This document shows, in pieces, positions 18,466-26,885 of a stretch of 64,000 nucleotides of DNA. Location of the stretch: positions 1-64,000 of the forward strand of contig WRKW01000003.1 in NCBI GenBank assembly GCA_009777955.1, read 5' to 3'. The notes beneath the pieces are model-generated. The model was given only the letters and a program-made list of their open reading frames with translations. It was not told where the DNA came from and did no database searches. Each line of letters opens with the position of its first letter. Positions within the stretch are counted from its first letter, which is position 1. The position numbers and the translations under genes are program-made. The DNA comes from Alphaproteobacteria bacterium. GTDB taxonomy: Bacteria; Pseudomonadota; Alphaproteobacteria; Rs-D84.

Positions 18466-18494
18466 ATTATAAGACAGGAATTGCGTGCGGGCAA
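18466..18494 (-). promoter_or_regulatory. dnaG promoter, leaderless type
   Basis: Minus strand TTGCCC (18489-18494), exactly 17 bp, TATAAT (18466-18471), then CCCATTA and the ATG. The expected transcription start falls on or one base before the AUG. No Shine-Dalgarno sequence is present. Confidence 0.75.
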
Positions 18495-18520
18495 ATAATT
18501 TTATTCGCCCGCCCAAGGGT

Positions 18521-20767
18521 CTATTTGGATGTTTTTTTCCATCCTTTTTTAACACTTGGTTTTTTGTTATTAATCAGGTCGATGGCTGTGGCCAGATCCG
18601 GCTGTTCCTTTACGCCGACATTGACTTTGTTGCTGGAAATATAGGAACCAAATCGTCCCGATGCATAATACAGTATCGATTTTCCAGTGGTCGGATTAAT
18701 GCCAAGTTCGACGGCTTCGGCCTTTTTTCCGGCGTTTTCAAGCAATTCGCGTGCAATTTCAATGGTAATTGTTTCCGCAGAATATTTTTTTGCACTGGCG
18801 TTTTTATTACCATCGGTTACGTATGGGCCGAACCGACCGATTTTAAACAATATTCCATCACCAAGATCCGCACCGGAATCATTCTTTTCACTTGTTTGAC
18901 CCGTATCATTATTGATGCCAAGATTTTTTATATACTTGCATTCCGGGTATTTTGTACAGCTTATAAATGGGCCGAATTTTGACACTTTCAAACCCAAAAG
19001 ATTGTCACATTCCGGGCACTTGTTATTGCCATCTGGGAATAAATGTGACGACAGAGCGATATTGATTTTTTCCATTACTTCGGGGCTTGTAACCTTGTGG
19101 GCGGCGGCAACCAAGGGATTGAATGCTTTCCAAAAAGCCGATAGTGCGGGTAATTTTTTCTGTGCGCCGTTTGATACTTCGTCAAGGGTATCTTCCGTTT
19201 TTGCAGTAAAATTCACATCTATGATATCCTGAAAGTAATTTGCCAGAAATGCCGATATTAACCATCCGGTCGGGGTCGGGAAAAATCTGCGCTGTTCGTT
19301 CTTTACGTATTCACGGTCGACAATCGTGGCCATAATAGGCGCATATGTCGATGGTCGTCCGATGCCAAGCTCTTCCAGCTTTTTGATTAATGATGCTTCG
19401 GAATATCGTGGTGGGGGTTGTGTAAAATGCTGTTCGGGTAACAGTTTTTCGATATCTATTTCATCACCAATGGCAAGCGGCGGAAGCTTTGATTCATTTT
19501 CTTCTTCGGGTTCATCTTTATCTTCTATATAGACTTTCATGAATCCGTCGAACGTGCGCGTTGTGCCAACCGCATGGAATATCGCGTCCGTCTTGTTTGT
19601 TTGGATATCTACAACAACCGAATCAAATTCCGCGTTGGTCATTTGGCAAGCCACGGTTCTTTTCCAGATAAGTTCGTATAATTTTTCTTCATCGCCACCA
19701 ATATCCACATTAGTCGCAACATTGGTGGGTCTTATCGCTTCGTGTGCTTCTTGGGCGTTTTTGGATTTTGTTACGTATGTATTCGGTGTTTCGGGAAGGA
19801 ATTTGCTTCCGTATTTATCATCGATATACTCGCGAATACTTGCAACTGCATCCGAAGCCAGGTTGGTGGAATCGGTGCGAATATAAGTGATAAGTCCGGC
19901 TTCGTAAAGTTTTTGCGCGGCCATGCTGGTGCGTTTTGCCGAAAAATACAGTTTCCGTGCGGCTTCCTGTTGCAGGGTTGATGTAATGAATGGCGCGGCG
20001 GGTCGTCTGCTGATTTTCTTTTTTTCTACGCTGATGACTTTGGCATCTATGGTTGGTTGACCCAGCGCGGATAAAATACTATCGATTTGTGCTTTGCTGC
20101 CGATATACATCTTGTCGATTTTATCGCCGTTGAATTTTACCAGGCGTGCTTTGAATTCCTCTTTTTTTGATATGCACATCGCATCCAACGACCAATATTC
20201 CACAGGCACAAACGCTTCGATTTCGCGTTCGCGGTCGACAACAAGTGCGACGGCGACAGACTGAACCCGCCCCGCGGATTTTCCAAGATTTTTACGCCAC
20301 AGCACGGGCGATAGTTTAAAACCGATCAAATAATCCAAAGCGCGCCGTACAAGATATGCGTCAACAAGATTTTGATCTATTTCACGTGGCGCGGAAAGTG
20401 CCGTCTGGATAGCTTTCTTTGTAATTTCATTGAATACGACGCGATAAACAGGTTTTTCTTTCAGCACTTTGCGTTCGTTCAAGATGTCAAGAATATGCCA
20501 TGATATAGCCTCTCCTTCGCGATCAGGGTCGCTTGCCAAATAAACGGCATCGGCTTTTTTTACTTCATCCAGAATTATTTTGATGTTTTTTTCTTTGCCC
20601 GGCATAATTGCCCATTTCATCGCAAAGTTATTTTCTGTATCAACGCTTCCATCTTCTGGCACCAAATCGCGGACATGGCCTACGGAGGCCACAACGCGCC
20701 ATTCTTTTCCAAGATATTTTTCTATCGTTTTTGCTTTTGCCGGGGATTCGACGATAAGTAAATTCAT
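18521..20767 (-). CDS. topA: DNA topoisomerase I
   Basis: A 748-residue type IA topoisomerase that relaxes negative supercoils. Toprim ASDPDREGEAI (78-88), active-site Tyr in LITYIRTDST (Y295), and after the core one four-cysteine zinc finger (CPECDNLLG...CTKYPECKYI) and two zinc-less repeats ending in a Lys-rich tail (KKGWKKTSK). Slightly shorter than the usual 850 or so. GGAG precedes the ATG. Lies 20 bp after rodA on the same strand. Confidence 0.97.
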   Translation of the reverse strand: MNLLIVESPAKAKTIEKYLGKEWRVVASVGHVRDLVPEDGSVDTENNFAMKWAIMPGKEKNIKIILDEVKKADAVYLASDPDREGEAISWHILDILNERKVLKEKPVYRVVFNEITKKAIQTALSAPREIDQNLVDAYLVRRALDYLIGFKLSPVLWRKNLGKSAGRVQSVAVALVVDREREIEAFVPVEYWSLDAMCISKKEEFKARLVKFNGDKIDKMYIGSKAQIDSILSALGQPTIDAKVISVEKKKISRRPAAPFITSTLQQEAARKLYFSAKRTSMAAQKLYEAGLITYIRTDSTNLASDAVASIREYIDDKYGSKFLPETPNTYVTKSKNAQEAHEAIRPTNVATNVDIGGDEEKLYELIWKRTVACQMTNAEFDSVVVDIQTNKTDAIFHAVGTTRTFDGFMKVYIEDKDEPEEENESKLPPLAIGDEIDIEKLLPEQHFTQPPPRYSEASLIKKLEELGIGRPSTYAPIMATIVDREYVKNEQRRFFPTPTGWLISAFLANYFQDIIDVNFTAKTEDTLDEVSNGAQKKLPALSAFWKAFNPLVAAAHKVTSPEVMEKINIALSSHLFPDGNNKCPECDNLLGLKVSKFGPFISCTKYPECKYIKNLGINNDTGQTSEKNDSGADLGDGILFKIGRFGPYVTDGNKNASAKKYSAETITIEIARELLENAGKKAEAVELGINPTTGKSILYYASGRFGSYISSNKVNVGVKEQPDLATAIDLINNKKPSVKKGWKKTSK

Positions 20768-20787
20768 AATTTAAAACTCCGTTACTG

Positions 20788-21972
20788 TTATCCGCCCTTT
20801 GCGGATAGTTGCTGGTCTTTATGTATATATGCGTTCTGAACCAGACCCAGCCCGAACATCAGCGATAATAAAGAGCTTCCGCCAAATGACATAAGCGGCA
20901 ATGGCACGCCAACCGTCGGCATCAGTCCCAAAACCATGGCGATATTTATAAAATAATAAACAAAAAAGTTCAACATAAATCCAAAACAAACAAGCTGACC
21001 GAATCTGTTTCTTGTTCTTTTTGAATACCAGAACATTATTGCGGCCATAGAAAAATACAAGACGATAAGCAGGAATCCGCCGATGAAGCCAAGTTCTTCC
21101 CCCAGCATGGTAAATATAAAATCGGTCTGCTTTTCGGGCAAGAATGCCAATTGGGATTGTGTTCCGCTGGTATATCCTTTTCCAATTATGCCACCGGATC
21201 CGAATGCTATTTTTGCCTGGTTAATCTGGTATCCGGTACCGGCAAGATCTCGGCCGGGTTGTACGAATGTCAAAATCCTGTCTTTTTGATATCCATGCAA
21301 ACCGACGTTCCATATAACGGGCGTGGCCAAAGCCGCCAAAATTGCACCGATTATAAACCATTGTTTTTTTGCGCCGACTATGTAAAAAAAGCCAAGAGAT
21401 ATTAACAATATCGACAATGCCGTTCCAAGATCTGGTTGGGCAACCACCAGTAAAAACGGCACTGCAACCATGCCCGCCGGAATCCAATAGTTTTTAAAGC
21501 GTTCAAGCTCTGTCGAATTCAGCCATGCAAAGTACCTGGCCAATGCAAGTACCAAGCCTATTTTTATAAATTCCGATGGCTGGATGTGAAAAAAGCCAAG
21601 ATTCAACCAACGTGTCGCGCCCATTCCTGTGTGTCCTATGAATAAAACCAAAAGCAACATGATCAGCGCGCCGGCATAAAGAATGTATGATGACCTGATC
21701 CAGGTTTTTATATTTGAAAACGCCGCTATGAAAAAAGCGATCAGTGCGATGACGATTTTGCCCAGTTGAGAAGCGGCATAGGGTCGCCATGCGCCGAATC
21801 TATTGCAATGCTCTATATTCTCGGCACAGTCTGCGTTGCCCGCGGAATAAAGCATCGCGATGGATAGCGCAAGTACTATGACCGTCAACACGAACAATGG
21901 CCAGCCGAACATGCGCCATCTTTCGCGCAATGACATGTTCTCAGTTCGGGATATTCTTATCTGTCTAGGCAT
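20788..21972 (-). CDS. rodA: Rod-shape SEDS glycosyltransferase RodA
   Basis: A 394-residue SEDS protein, the peptidoglycan polymerase of the elongasome partnered by PBP2. It has about ten membrane helices, GATRWLNLGFFHIQPSEFIKI (first SEDS signature, near 120) and QPDLGTALS, plus FLPEKQTDFIFTMLGEELGFIGG. The ATG at 21972 overlaps the mrdA stop by 8 bp. This pairing with the adjacent PBP2 gene identifies RodA rather than FtsW. Confidence 0.95.
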   Translation of the reverse strand: MPRQIRISRTENMSLRERWRMFGWPLFVLTVIVLALSIAMLYSAGNADCAENIEHCNRFGAWRPYAASQLGKIVIALIAFFIAAFSNIKTWIRSSYILYAGALIMLLLVLFIGHTGMGATRWLNLGFFHIQPSEFIKIGLVLALARYFAWLNSTELERFKNYWIPAGMVAVPFLLVVAQPDLGTALSILLISLGFFYIVGAKKQWFIIGAILAALATPVIWNVGLHGYQKDRILTFVQPGRDLAGTGYQINQAKIAFGSGGIIGKGYTSGTQSQLAFLPEKQTDFIFTMLGEELGFIGGFLLIVLYFSMAAIMFWYSKRTRNRFGQLVCFGFMLNFFVYYFINIAMVLGLMPTVGVPLPLMSFGGSSLLSLMFGLGLVQNAYIHKDQQLSAKGG

Positions 21973-23764
21973 TTTTCAACAATTCTCCCATTACCTTGCT
22001 TACTACTTGTGCGGCGGGGCTTGACGATCCGACATGTTCCATTATCGATGCGACCGCGTATTTGGGATTCACGGTCGGGGCATATCCCACGAACAAACCG
22101 TGATTGCGCAAATGCCATGGCAGTTGTTCGTTTGTCCTTATACCGGTTGCGCGTTCTTCCGCTGAAATTCGGCGGACTTGACTGGTGCCGGTTTTTCCAC
22201 CCATTCTTGCACCGTTGACGTTTATTGCGGAATTTACGGCCGTCCCCCCCTGGACAAGAACTTTTTCCAGCCCAGACATGACTGTACGTATATTCTTTTG
22301 TTGAAGTCCCAAAGACCGGAAAGATTTATCGCCATTATCTGATAGCGGGCTTGTGACCAATCTTGGCACTATGATTTTGTTAGACACGGCCCTGGCAGTC
22401 ATGACGCATAATTGCAGACAATTGGAAAGGATAAAACCCTGGCCTATGCCGGAAATAATAGTGTCCCCGTGCAACCATGATTGGCCGATGGATTTTTCTT
22501 TCCATCGTCTGTCGGGAATTACGCCGATCGCTTCGCGCGGAAGTTCTTCCAAAAGCTTTTGTTCCAGACCCAGACGCAACGCCATGTTCTTTATAGAATC
22601 TATACCAATACGCAATGCAATTTGATAGAAATAAATATCGCATGATTTTTGCAGCGCGGTTTCTATATCCATCGATCCATGTCCGCGTCTTTCCCAGCAA
22701 TGATAAAGGTGGCGACCGTATTCCCAATGACCGGGGCAGAATATTTTTTCAGATGGCAGTACGGCCCCAGATTCAAGTGCGGCCAAAGCCACCACTATCT
22801 TGAAAGTAGAGCCGGGCGGATACAATCCTTCGATTGCTTTGTTCATAAACGGCTTCATGGGATTTCGGCGAAGTTCTTCCATTGTTTCTGGACCATCATC
22901 TCCGCGGAATACATCGGGATTAAACGAAGGGGTTGATGCCATGGCCAATACGTTTCCGGTTTCTATCTCTATTGCAACACCACTTCCAGCTTTGTGTGCT
23001 TCTAATCCTTCTTCAAGGGCTTTCTGTGCGGATTCTTTGATAGTGGTTCGGATATCGCCGCCGTTTATGGCCGGGACTTCACGCGATGTGTCTTCGCCGA
23101 CTATTTTTCCCGTTGCATCCACGTTTATTACTGATTGCCCGGGCGTTCCCGCAAGGGTATTATCAAAACTGCGTTCCAGACCCGCCTGACCCACCATAAA
23201 AAACGGGCTGGTTATCGCCGCGCGCCGATCGTGACGCACCGAATCAAGGCCACCGACATATCCGATTACATGCGCGGCCAGCTGTTTGCCGGGATACCGT
23301 CGCGAAAACCCAAGTTCTATATGCAGACCCTCCTGACCCGCGGCGCGAAGTCGCGCAAGCTGTTCCCAGTTTGCCGCTTCCCTTACTATCGCGGGTTGAA
23401 ATCCGCGCTGGCGTTTTATCCGGCGTTCCAATCGCTCCATATCGCGTGGCCTTAGTGACAATTCCCGCCGTACGGTTTCTAACAGGGCTGGCAGGTCGGT
23501 CGCTTCATCCGGGACTATATATATTCTGTAAACCGAATCGTCGCGCGCCAACGGACTGCCATCGGCATCTAATATTCTTCCCCGCTCTGGAAGATTTACC
23601 CTTATACGCGTGGCATTATTTTCAGAAAGTCTTTTATATTTCCCGTATTGGAATACCTGCATTTGCAACATGCGCATGACAAGCGCACTTGTCAGAATCA
23701 GCCCGCCCGTAATAAAAAGGGCGGATCGTCGATCAAATGTCAAAGGTATCTGTTTATCTATCAT
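21965..23764 (-). CDS. mrdA: Penicillin-binding protein 2
   Basis: A 599-residue class B PBP that cross-links lateral-wall peptidoglycan. N-terminal membrane helix (15-34), pedestal with RGRILDADGSPLA (61-73), transpeptidase SxxK at S319-K322 (GSTFK), SCD at 374-376 in place of SxN, and KTGTSQV near 532. CPGHWEYG...CWERRGHG is the PBP2 type of zinc or cysteine region. The start overlaps the mreD stop by 4 bp (ATGA). Confidence 0.96.
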   Translation of the reverse strand: MIDKQIPLTFDRRSALFITGGLILTSALVMRMLQMQVFQYGKYKRLSENNATRIRVNLPERGRILDADGSPLARDDSVYRIYIVPDEATDLPALLETVRRELSLRPRDMERLERRIKRQRGFQPAIVREAANWEQLARLRAAGQEGLHIELGFSRRYPGKQLAAHVIGYVGGLDSVRHDRRAAITSPFFMVGQAGLERSFDNTLAGTPGQSVINVDATGKIVGEDTSREVPAINGGDIRTTIKESAQKALEEGLEAHKAGSGVAIEIETGNVLAMASTPSFNPDVFRGDDGPETMEELRRNPMKPFMNKAIEGLYPPGSTFKIVVALAALESGAVLPSEKIFCPGHWEYGRHLYHCWERRGHGSMDIETALQKSCDIYFYQIALRIGIDSIKNMALRLGLEQKLLEELPREAIGVIPDRRWKEKSIGQSWLHGDTIISGIGQGFILSNCLQLCVMTARAVSNKIIVPRLVTSPLSDNGDKSFRSLGLQQKNIRTVMSGLEKVLVQGGTAVNSAINVNGARMGGKTGTSQVRRISAEERATGIRTNEQLPWHLRNHGLFVGYAPTVNPKYAVASIMEHVGSSSPAAQVVSKVMGELLKNA

Positions 23765-24198
23765 TTGATTATTCTAATCCATATACAATATCCGGCCATT
23801 GTCAGCATCAAAGTCCATGCGGCTGTTCCAATGGATTGCAAAGAACCCGCGGAAATCCCCAAGGAAAAAAGACCAAAGCACATAAAGGCGGAAAAAGCCC
23901 AAAATCCACCTGCCCGTTGTACTGCGCCCCGCAGTGCTGTTTGAAAATAGTGCGCGGCGTACGCCGCGCAAAACAATATCGTCCAGAACAACATGGTATC
24001 GAAATTATAATCCAGAATCAGGCTTCCAATTATAGCCATGGGTAAAAATTCCGATCTTGGACGAACGAAAGAATAATAAAAAACAGGCACCATGACCAAT
24101 ATGCCACACGGATTCCATACCGGTGCAGACATCCGCCACAACAAAATCGTTATGGCAAATGGAAAGATAATATTTAATATTTGTTTCAGAGTTTGCAT
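23761..24198 (-). CDS. mreD: MreD-like rod-shape membrane protein
   Basis: A 145-residue very hydrophobic protein with four or five predicted helices, located between mreC and mrdA exactly where MreD lies. It is shorter than usual (about 160-170) and the sequence alone is weakly conserved, so position carries most of the weight. It starts directly after the mreC stop. Confidence 0.75.
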   Translation of the reverse strand: MQTLKQILNIIFPFAITILLWRMSAPVWNPCGILVMVPVFYYSFVRPRSEFLPMAIIGSLILDYNFDTMLFWTILFCAAYAAHYFQTALRGAVQRAGGFWAFSAFMCFGLFSLGISAGSLQSIGTAAWTLMLTMAGYCIWIRIIK

Positions 24199-25047
24199 TT
24201 ATTTATAAGCATCTTTCGCATCAAACATAAGCACCATGACTTCGTGTACGCCGCCGGCTGGTGCGCCCAGTGTTACCTTTGCGTCTTTTCTTCCGTCTTT
24301 TGACACGATGCCAACGGGAATGCCGTTTGGTAAATTTCCGTTCACTCCGCTGGATACCAAACGAATGCCCTTTGTTGGTATGAATTCCTGGTCGCTGAAA
24401 AATTCGAAACTGGGCATGGCATCGCCGTTGCCGCGAATAAATCCATAAACATTGCTGCCAGCGACGCGCACCGGAATATTTGATTTTGCATCTTCCAGTC
24501 CGCGGACGCGCGCGCTGGATTTGTAACTATCGGCTATTATACCAACTAAGTTTCCATCCATGGATACTACCGCTTGACCTGGTTGTATTCCTTCTTGTTC
24601 CCCCTTGCTGATAATCAGCGTGGTATGCCGGAATGCGGAATTTTCTATAATCACGCGTGCGACAATTGCTTTTTGGGGCATATTTTCAACAATATCCAGC
24701 TGTTTTTCCAACCGCTGATTTTCCAATAAAGCTATGTCGCATAAAGCACGATTCCGCAACGTGTCATTCAGTCGTGCGCGCAATTCTTCATTCTCTTCCA
24801 CTGCGCGCATATAGGTGCGAAAAGTATCGCCCAAACGGTTGATTGTCCGAAAAGGCCATGAAAGCCCATCGCCCACGGTTTTTGCCACCGGTACAACAAC
24901 GCCCTGTACCGCATTCATAATCTTATAATCTGGTTTGTCCAACAGTATATACAGGAAAAAAATAGGAAGCAGGCATGCCGTAGCACCAGCCCGCGCCAAT
25001 TCTTTAAGGCGGTTCGATATCCGGGAAGTGGTTGATTTTGTTGCCAT
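24199..25047 (-). CDS. mreC: Rod-shape determining protein MreC
   Basis: A 282-residue bitopic protein that activates PBP2-RodA from the periplasm. A basic N terminus, membrane helix (about 22-40), coiled coil (about 75-120, RAVEENEELRARLNDTLRNR region) and a double beta-barrel (VVSMDGNLVGIIADSY, VRVAGSNVYGFIRG). The start at 25047 is preferred: AAGGCG lies upstream and a promoter at 25074-25102 would put the earlier ATG (25074) inside the -10 region. mreB is not in the window. Confidence 0.9.
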   Translation of the reverse strand: MATKSTTSRISNRLKELARAGATACLLPIFFLYILLDKPDYKIMNAVQGVVVPVAKTVGDGLSWPFRTINRLGDTFRTYMRAVEENEELRARLNDTLRNRALCDIALLENQRLEKQLDIVENMPQKAIVARVIIENSAFRHTTLIISKGEQEGIQPGQAVVSMDGNLVGIIADSYKSSARVRGLEDAKSNIPVRVAGSNVYGFIRGNGDAMPSFEFFSDQEFIPTKGIRLVSSGVNGNLPNGIPVGIVSKDGRKDAKVTLGAPAGGVHEVMVLMFDAKDAYK

Positions 25048-25073
25048 TTTCGCGCCTTTTTCCAATGGGAACA

Positions 25074-25102
25074 TTTATAGGATAATATTACGGGAAAAGC
25101 AA
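25074..25102 (-). promoter_or_regulatory. Promoter of the mreC-mreD-mrdA-rodA operon
   Basis: Minus strand TTGCTT (25097-25102), 17 bp, TATAAA (25074-25079). Transcription would start about 20 nt before the chosen mreC ATG. Confidence 0.6.
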
Positions 25103-25143
25103 CTGTTTCCTATTTGTTTCTATGGTTTGTTCAGAGATTTATC

Positions 25144-25258
25144 TTGATTTTCCAAAATTTTCGGCCATAATGCATGGGTTCTGACCCGGCAAAAGGCATG
25201 CCGCTAGGAAACCGTGGCCTGTAAGCCACGAATACGAACCACGAAAAACGAGGATAAA
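25144..25258 (+). promoter_or_regulatory. Promoter and structured leader of rpmI-rplT
   Basis: TTGATT (25144-25149), 16 bp, CATAAT (25166-25171), then a leader of about 80 nt with GGCATGCC (25196-25203) and hairpin CGTGGC/GCCACG (25213-25218, 25225-25230). infC is absent from this operon. The leader could host L20 autoregulation, as in other bacteria, but no known consensus was matched. Confidence 0.5.
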
Positions 25259-25462
25259 ATGCCAAAAATGAAAACAAAGTCGGGCGTGAAAAAGCGTATG
25301 TCCCTGACTGCGACCGGAAAAGTAAAAACCGGACGTAGCGGACATAACCACTTCTTGCGTCAAAAATCCAAACGTGCCAACAAAGCTGGTGCCAAAGTCA
25401 ACTATCTTAACGAAAGCCACGAGGGTCAGGTAAAACTTATGGCTCCGTATGGTCTGAAATAA
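25259..25462 (+). CDS. rpmI: Ribosomal protein bL35
   Basis: A 67-residue large-subunit protein with the family start [20 protein letters not shown] and basic core [16 protein letters not shown]. The ATG at 25259 has GAGGA 4-5 nt upstream; the longer frame from 25214 is not bL35-like. Co-transcribed with rplT 11 bp on. Confidence 0.95.
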   Translation: MPKMKTKSGVKKRMSLTATGKVKTGRSGHNHFLRQKSKRANKAGAKVNYLNESHEGQVKLMAPYGLK

Positions 25463-25473
25463 AGGGGGCTGAA

Positions 25474-25842
25474 ATGGCACGTGTAAAACGCGGGACAACC
25501 GTAAAACAAAAGCATAAAAAAATACTGGTGCGGGCAAAGGGATACCAGGGTCGGCACAGTACGACTTTTCGCGCCGCGCGTGAAAAAACCGAAAAAGCCG
25601 GACAATACGCATACCGCGACCGCCGTGTAAAAAAACGCGAATTTCGTTCTTTATGGATTATCCGTATTAATGCCGCTGTGCGTTCTGCCGGTTTGACCTA
25701 TTCCAAATTCATGAATGGTCTGAAAAAAGCCGGTATAGAGCTGGATCGCAAAGTATTGGCCGAAATGGCGTATGCTGGCGATACTGGCTTTGCAAAGCTG
25801 GTGGATACCGCAAAACGATTTACCGGCACCGATGAAAAATAA
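25474..25842 (+). CDS. rplT: Ribosomal protein bL20
   Basis: A 122-residue 23S rRNA-binding assembly protein. [23 protein letters not shown] is shortened here to its recognisable parts VKRGTT and [16 protein letters not shown]-type helix appears as [21 protein letters not shown]. Length is typical. GGGG lies upstream of ATG. A terminator separates it from pheS. Confidence 0.96.
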   Translation: MARVKRGTTVKQKHKKILVRAKGYQGRHSTTFRAAREKTEKAGQYAYRDRRVKKREFRSLWIIRINAAVRSAGLTYSKFMNGLKKAGIELDRKVLAEMAYAGDTGFAKLVDTAKRFTGTDEK

Positions 25843-25876
25843 TTCGGTGGCGATATTTTGCATGGTATGCAACAAT

Positions 25877-25899
25877 AAAACCGCCAAAAGGCGGTTTTT
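25877..25899 (+). terminator. Intrinsic terminator between rplT and pheS
   Basis: AAAACCGCC (25877-25885), loop AAAA, GGCGGTTTT plus one further T (25890-25899). It would partly uncouple pheST from the ribosomal protein genes. Confidence 0.8.
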
Positions 25900-25915
25900 C
25901 ATTTGGGGGTAAATA

Positions 25916-26869
25916 ATGATAGAGCAAATAAGAAATATAAAATCCACAGAAGAATTGACAGCATTGCACTCGTCGATATTTGGTAAAAACGGCAGTATGA
26001 CCGTGCGTTTAAAAGATATGAAAAATCTGGATAATGATGCCAGGGTGTTATTGAATGCCGAAGTTGCAGATCTGCGCGAAGCTTTCAAAGTCCGACAAAC
26101 GCAACTGGAAGAACTTTCTGTTCTATCGGGGTTAAAGGCGCATAAGCTGGACGCGACAGCAAAATTTGATACAGCACGGAATTTTGACACCGGAAAGCTT
26201 CATCCTTTATCACAGGCATTGGCCGAAATATCCGCAATACTGGCCGATATGGGATATGAAATGCGTACGGGACCCGAAATAGAGAATGACTGGCACAACT
26301 TTACGGCATTGAATGTTCCGCCGCATCATCCCGCCCGCGATATGCACGACACCTTTTTCATGGAAAGCGGGAATTTATTGCGAACCCATACCAGCCCGGT
26401 GCAGATTCGTTCAATGGAAAAAGATGGCGTGCCGATAAAAATATTTGTTCCCGGCGCGACATATCGGCGCGACATGGATGCTACGCATTCCCCCATGTTT
26501 CATCAGTTCGAGGGTTTGAATATAGATAAAAATATAACCCTTGCCGATTTGATAGGCGACATAAAGGAATTTGTCACTCGGTTTTTTGGGCGCGAATTTA
26601 ATATGCGTATTCGCCCCTCGTATTTTCCTTTTACAGAACCGTCCATTGAACCCGATATAGAATGGCAGCCGGGAAAATGGCTGGAAATTGGCGGCGCGGG
26701 AATGGTACATCCGAATGTATTGCGTAATGTCGGCGTTGATCCAAATGAATACCAGGGATTTGCATTTGGATTTGGTTTGGACAGAATGGCAATGTTGAAA
26801 TACGGTCTGAATGATTTGCGCGAATTTTTCAAAGGCGATGTCAGATGGCTGAAACAGAACGGGTTTTAA
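25916..26869 (+). CDS. pheS: Phenylalanine-tRNA ligase alpha subunit
   Basis: A 317-residue class II synthetase subunit holding the active site of the alpha2-beta2 enzyme. Motif 2 (THSPMFHQFEGL, about 194-205), GGAGMVHPNVL and motif 3 GFGLDRMAML are present. The N-terminal coiled coil that contacts tRNA is present but short, accounting for the length just under the usual 330-345. Followed by pheT after 16 bp. Confidence 0.96.
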   Translation: MIEQIRNIKSTEELTALHSSIFGKNGSMTVRLKDMKNLDNDARVLLNAEVADLREAFKVRQTQLEELSVLSGLKAHKLDATAKFDTARNFDTGKLHPLSQALAEISAILADMGYEMRTGPEIENDWHNFTALNVPPHHPARDMHDTFFMESGNLLRTHTSPVQIRSMEKDGVPIKIFVPGATYRRDMDATHSPMFHQFEGLNIDKNITLADLIGDIKEFVTRFFGREFNMRIRPSYFPFTEPSIEPDIEWQPGKWLEIGGAGMVHPNVLRNVGVDPNEYQGFAFGFGLDRMAMLKYGLNDLREFFKGDVRWLKQNGF

Positions 26870-26885
26870 TAAAAAGGTTTTTATC

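Noticed and set aside
18459-18494. Upstream TTG start for dnaG
   Set aside because: The TTG is part of a TTGCCC -35 box with a perfect -10 at 17 bp, and the added residues are unlike DnaG.
25862-25912. A Phe-containing leader peptide before pheS
   Set aside because: The only Phe codons lie within the 3' arm and T-run of the rplT terminator, downstream of where a stalled ribosome would need to be, and the frame has no ribosome site.
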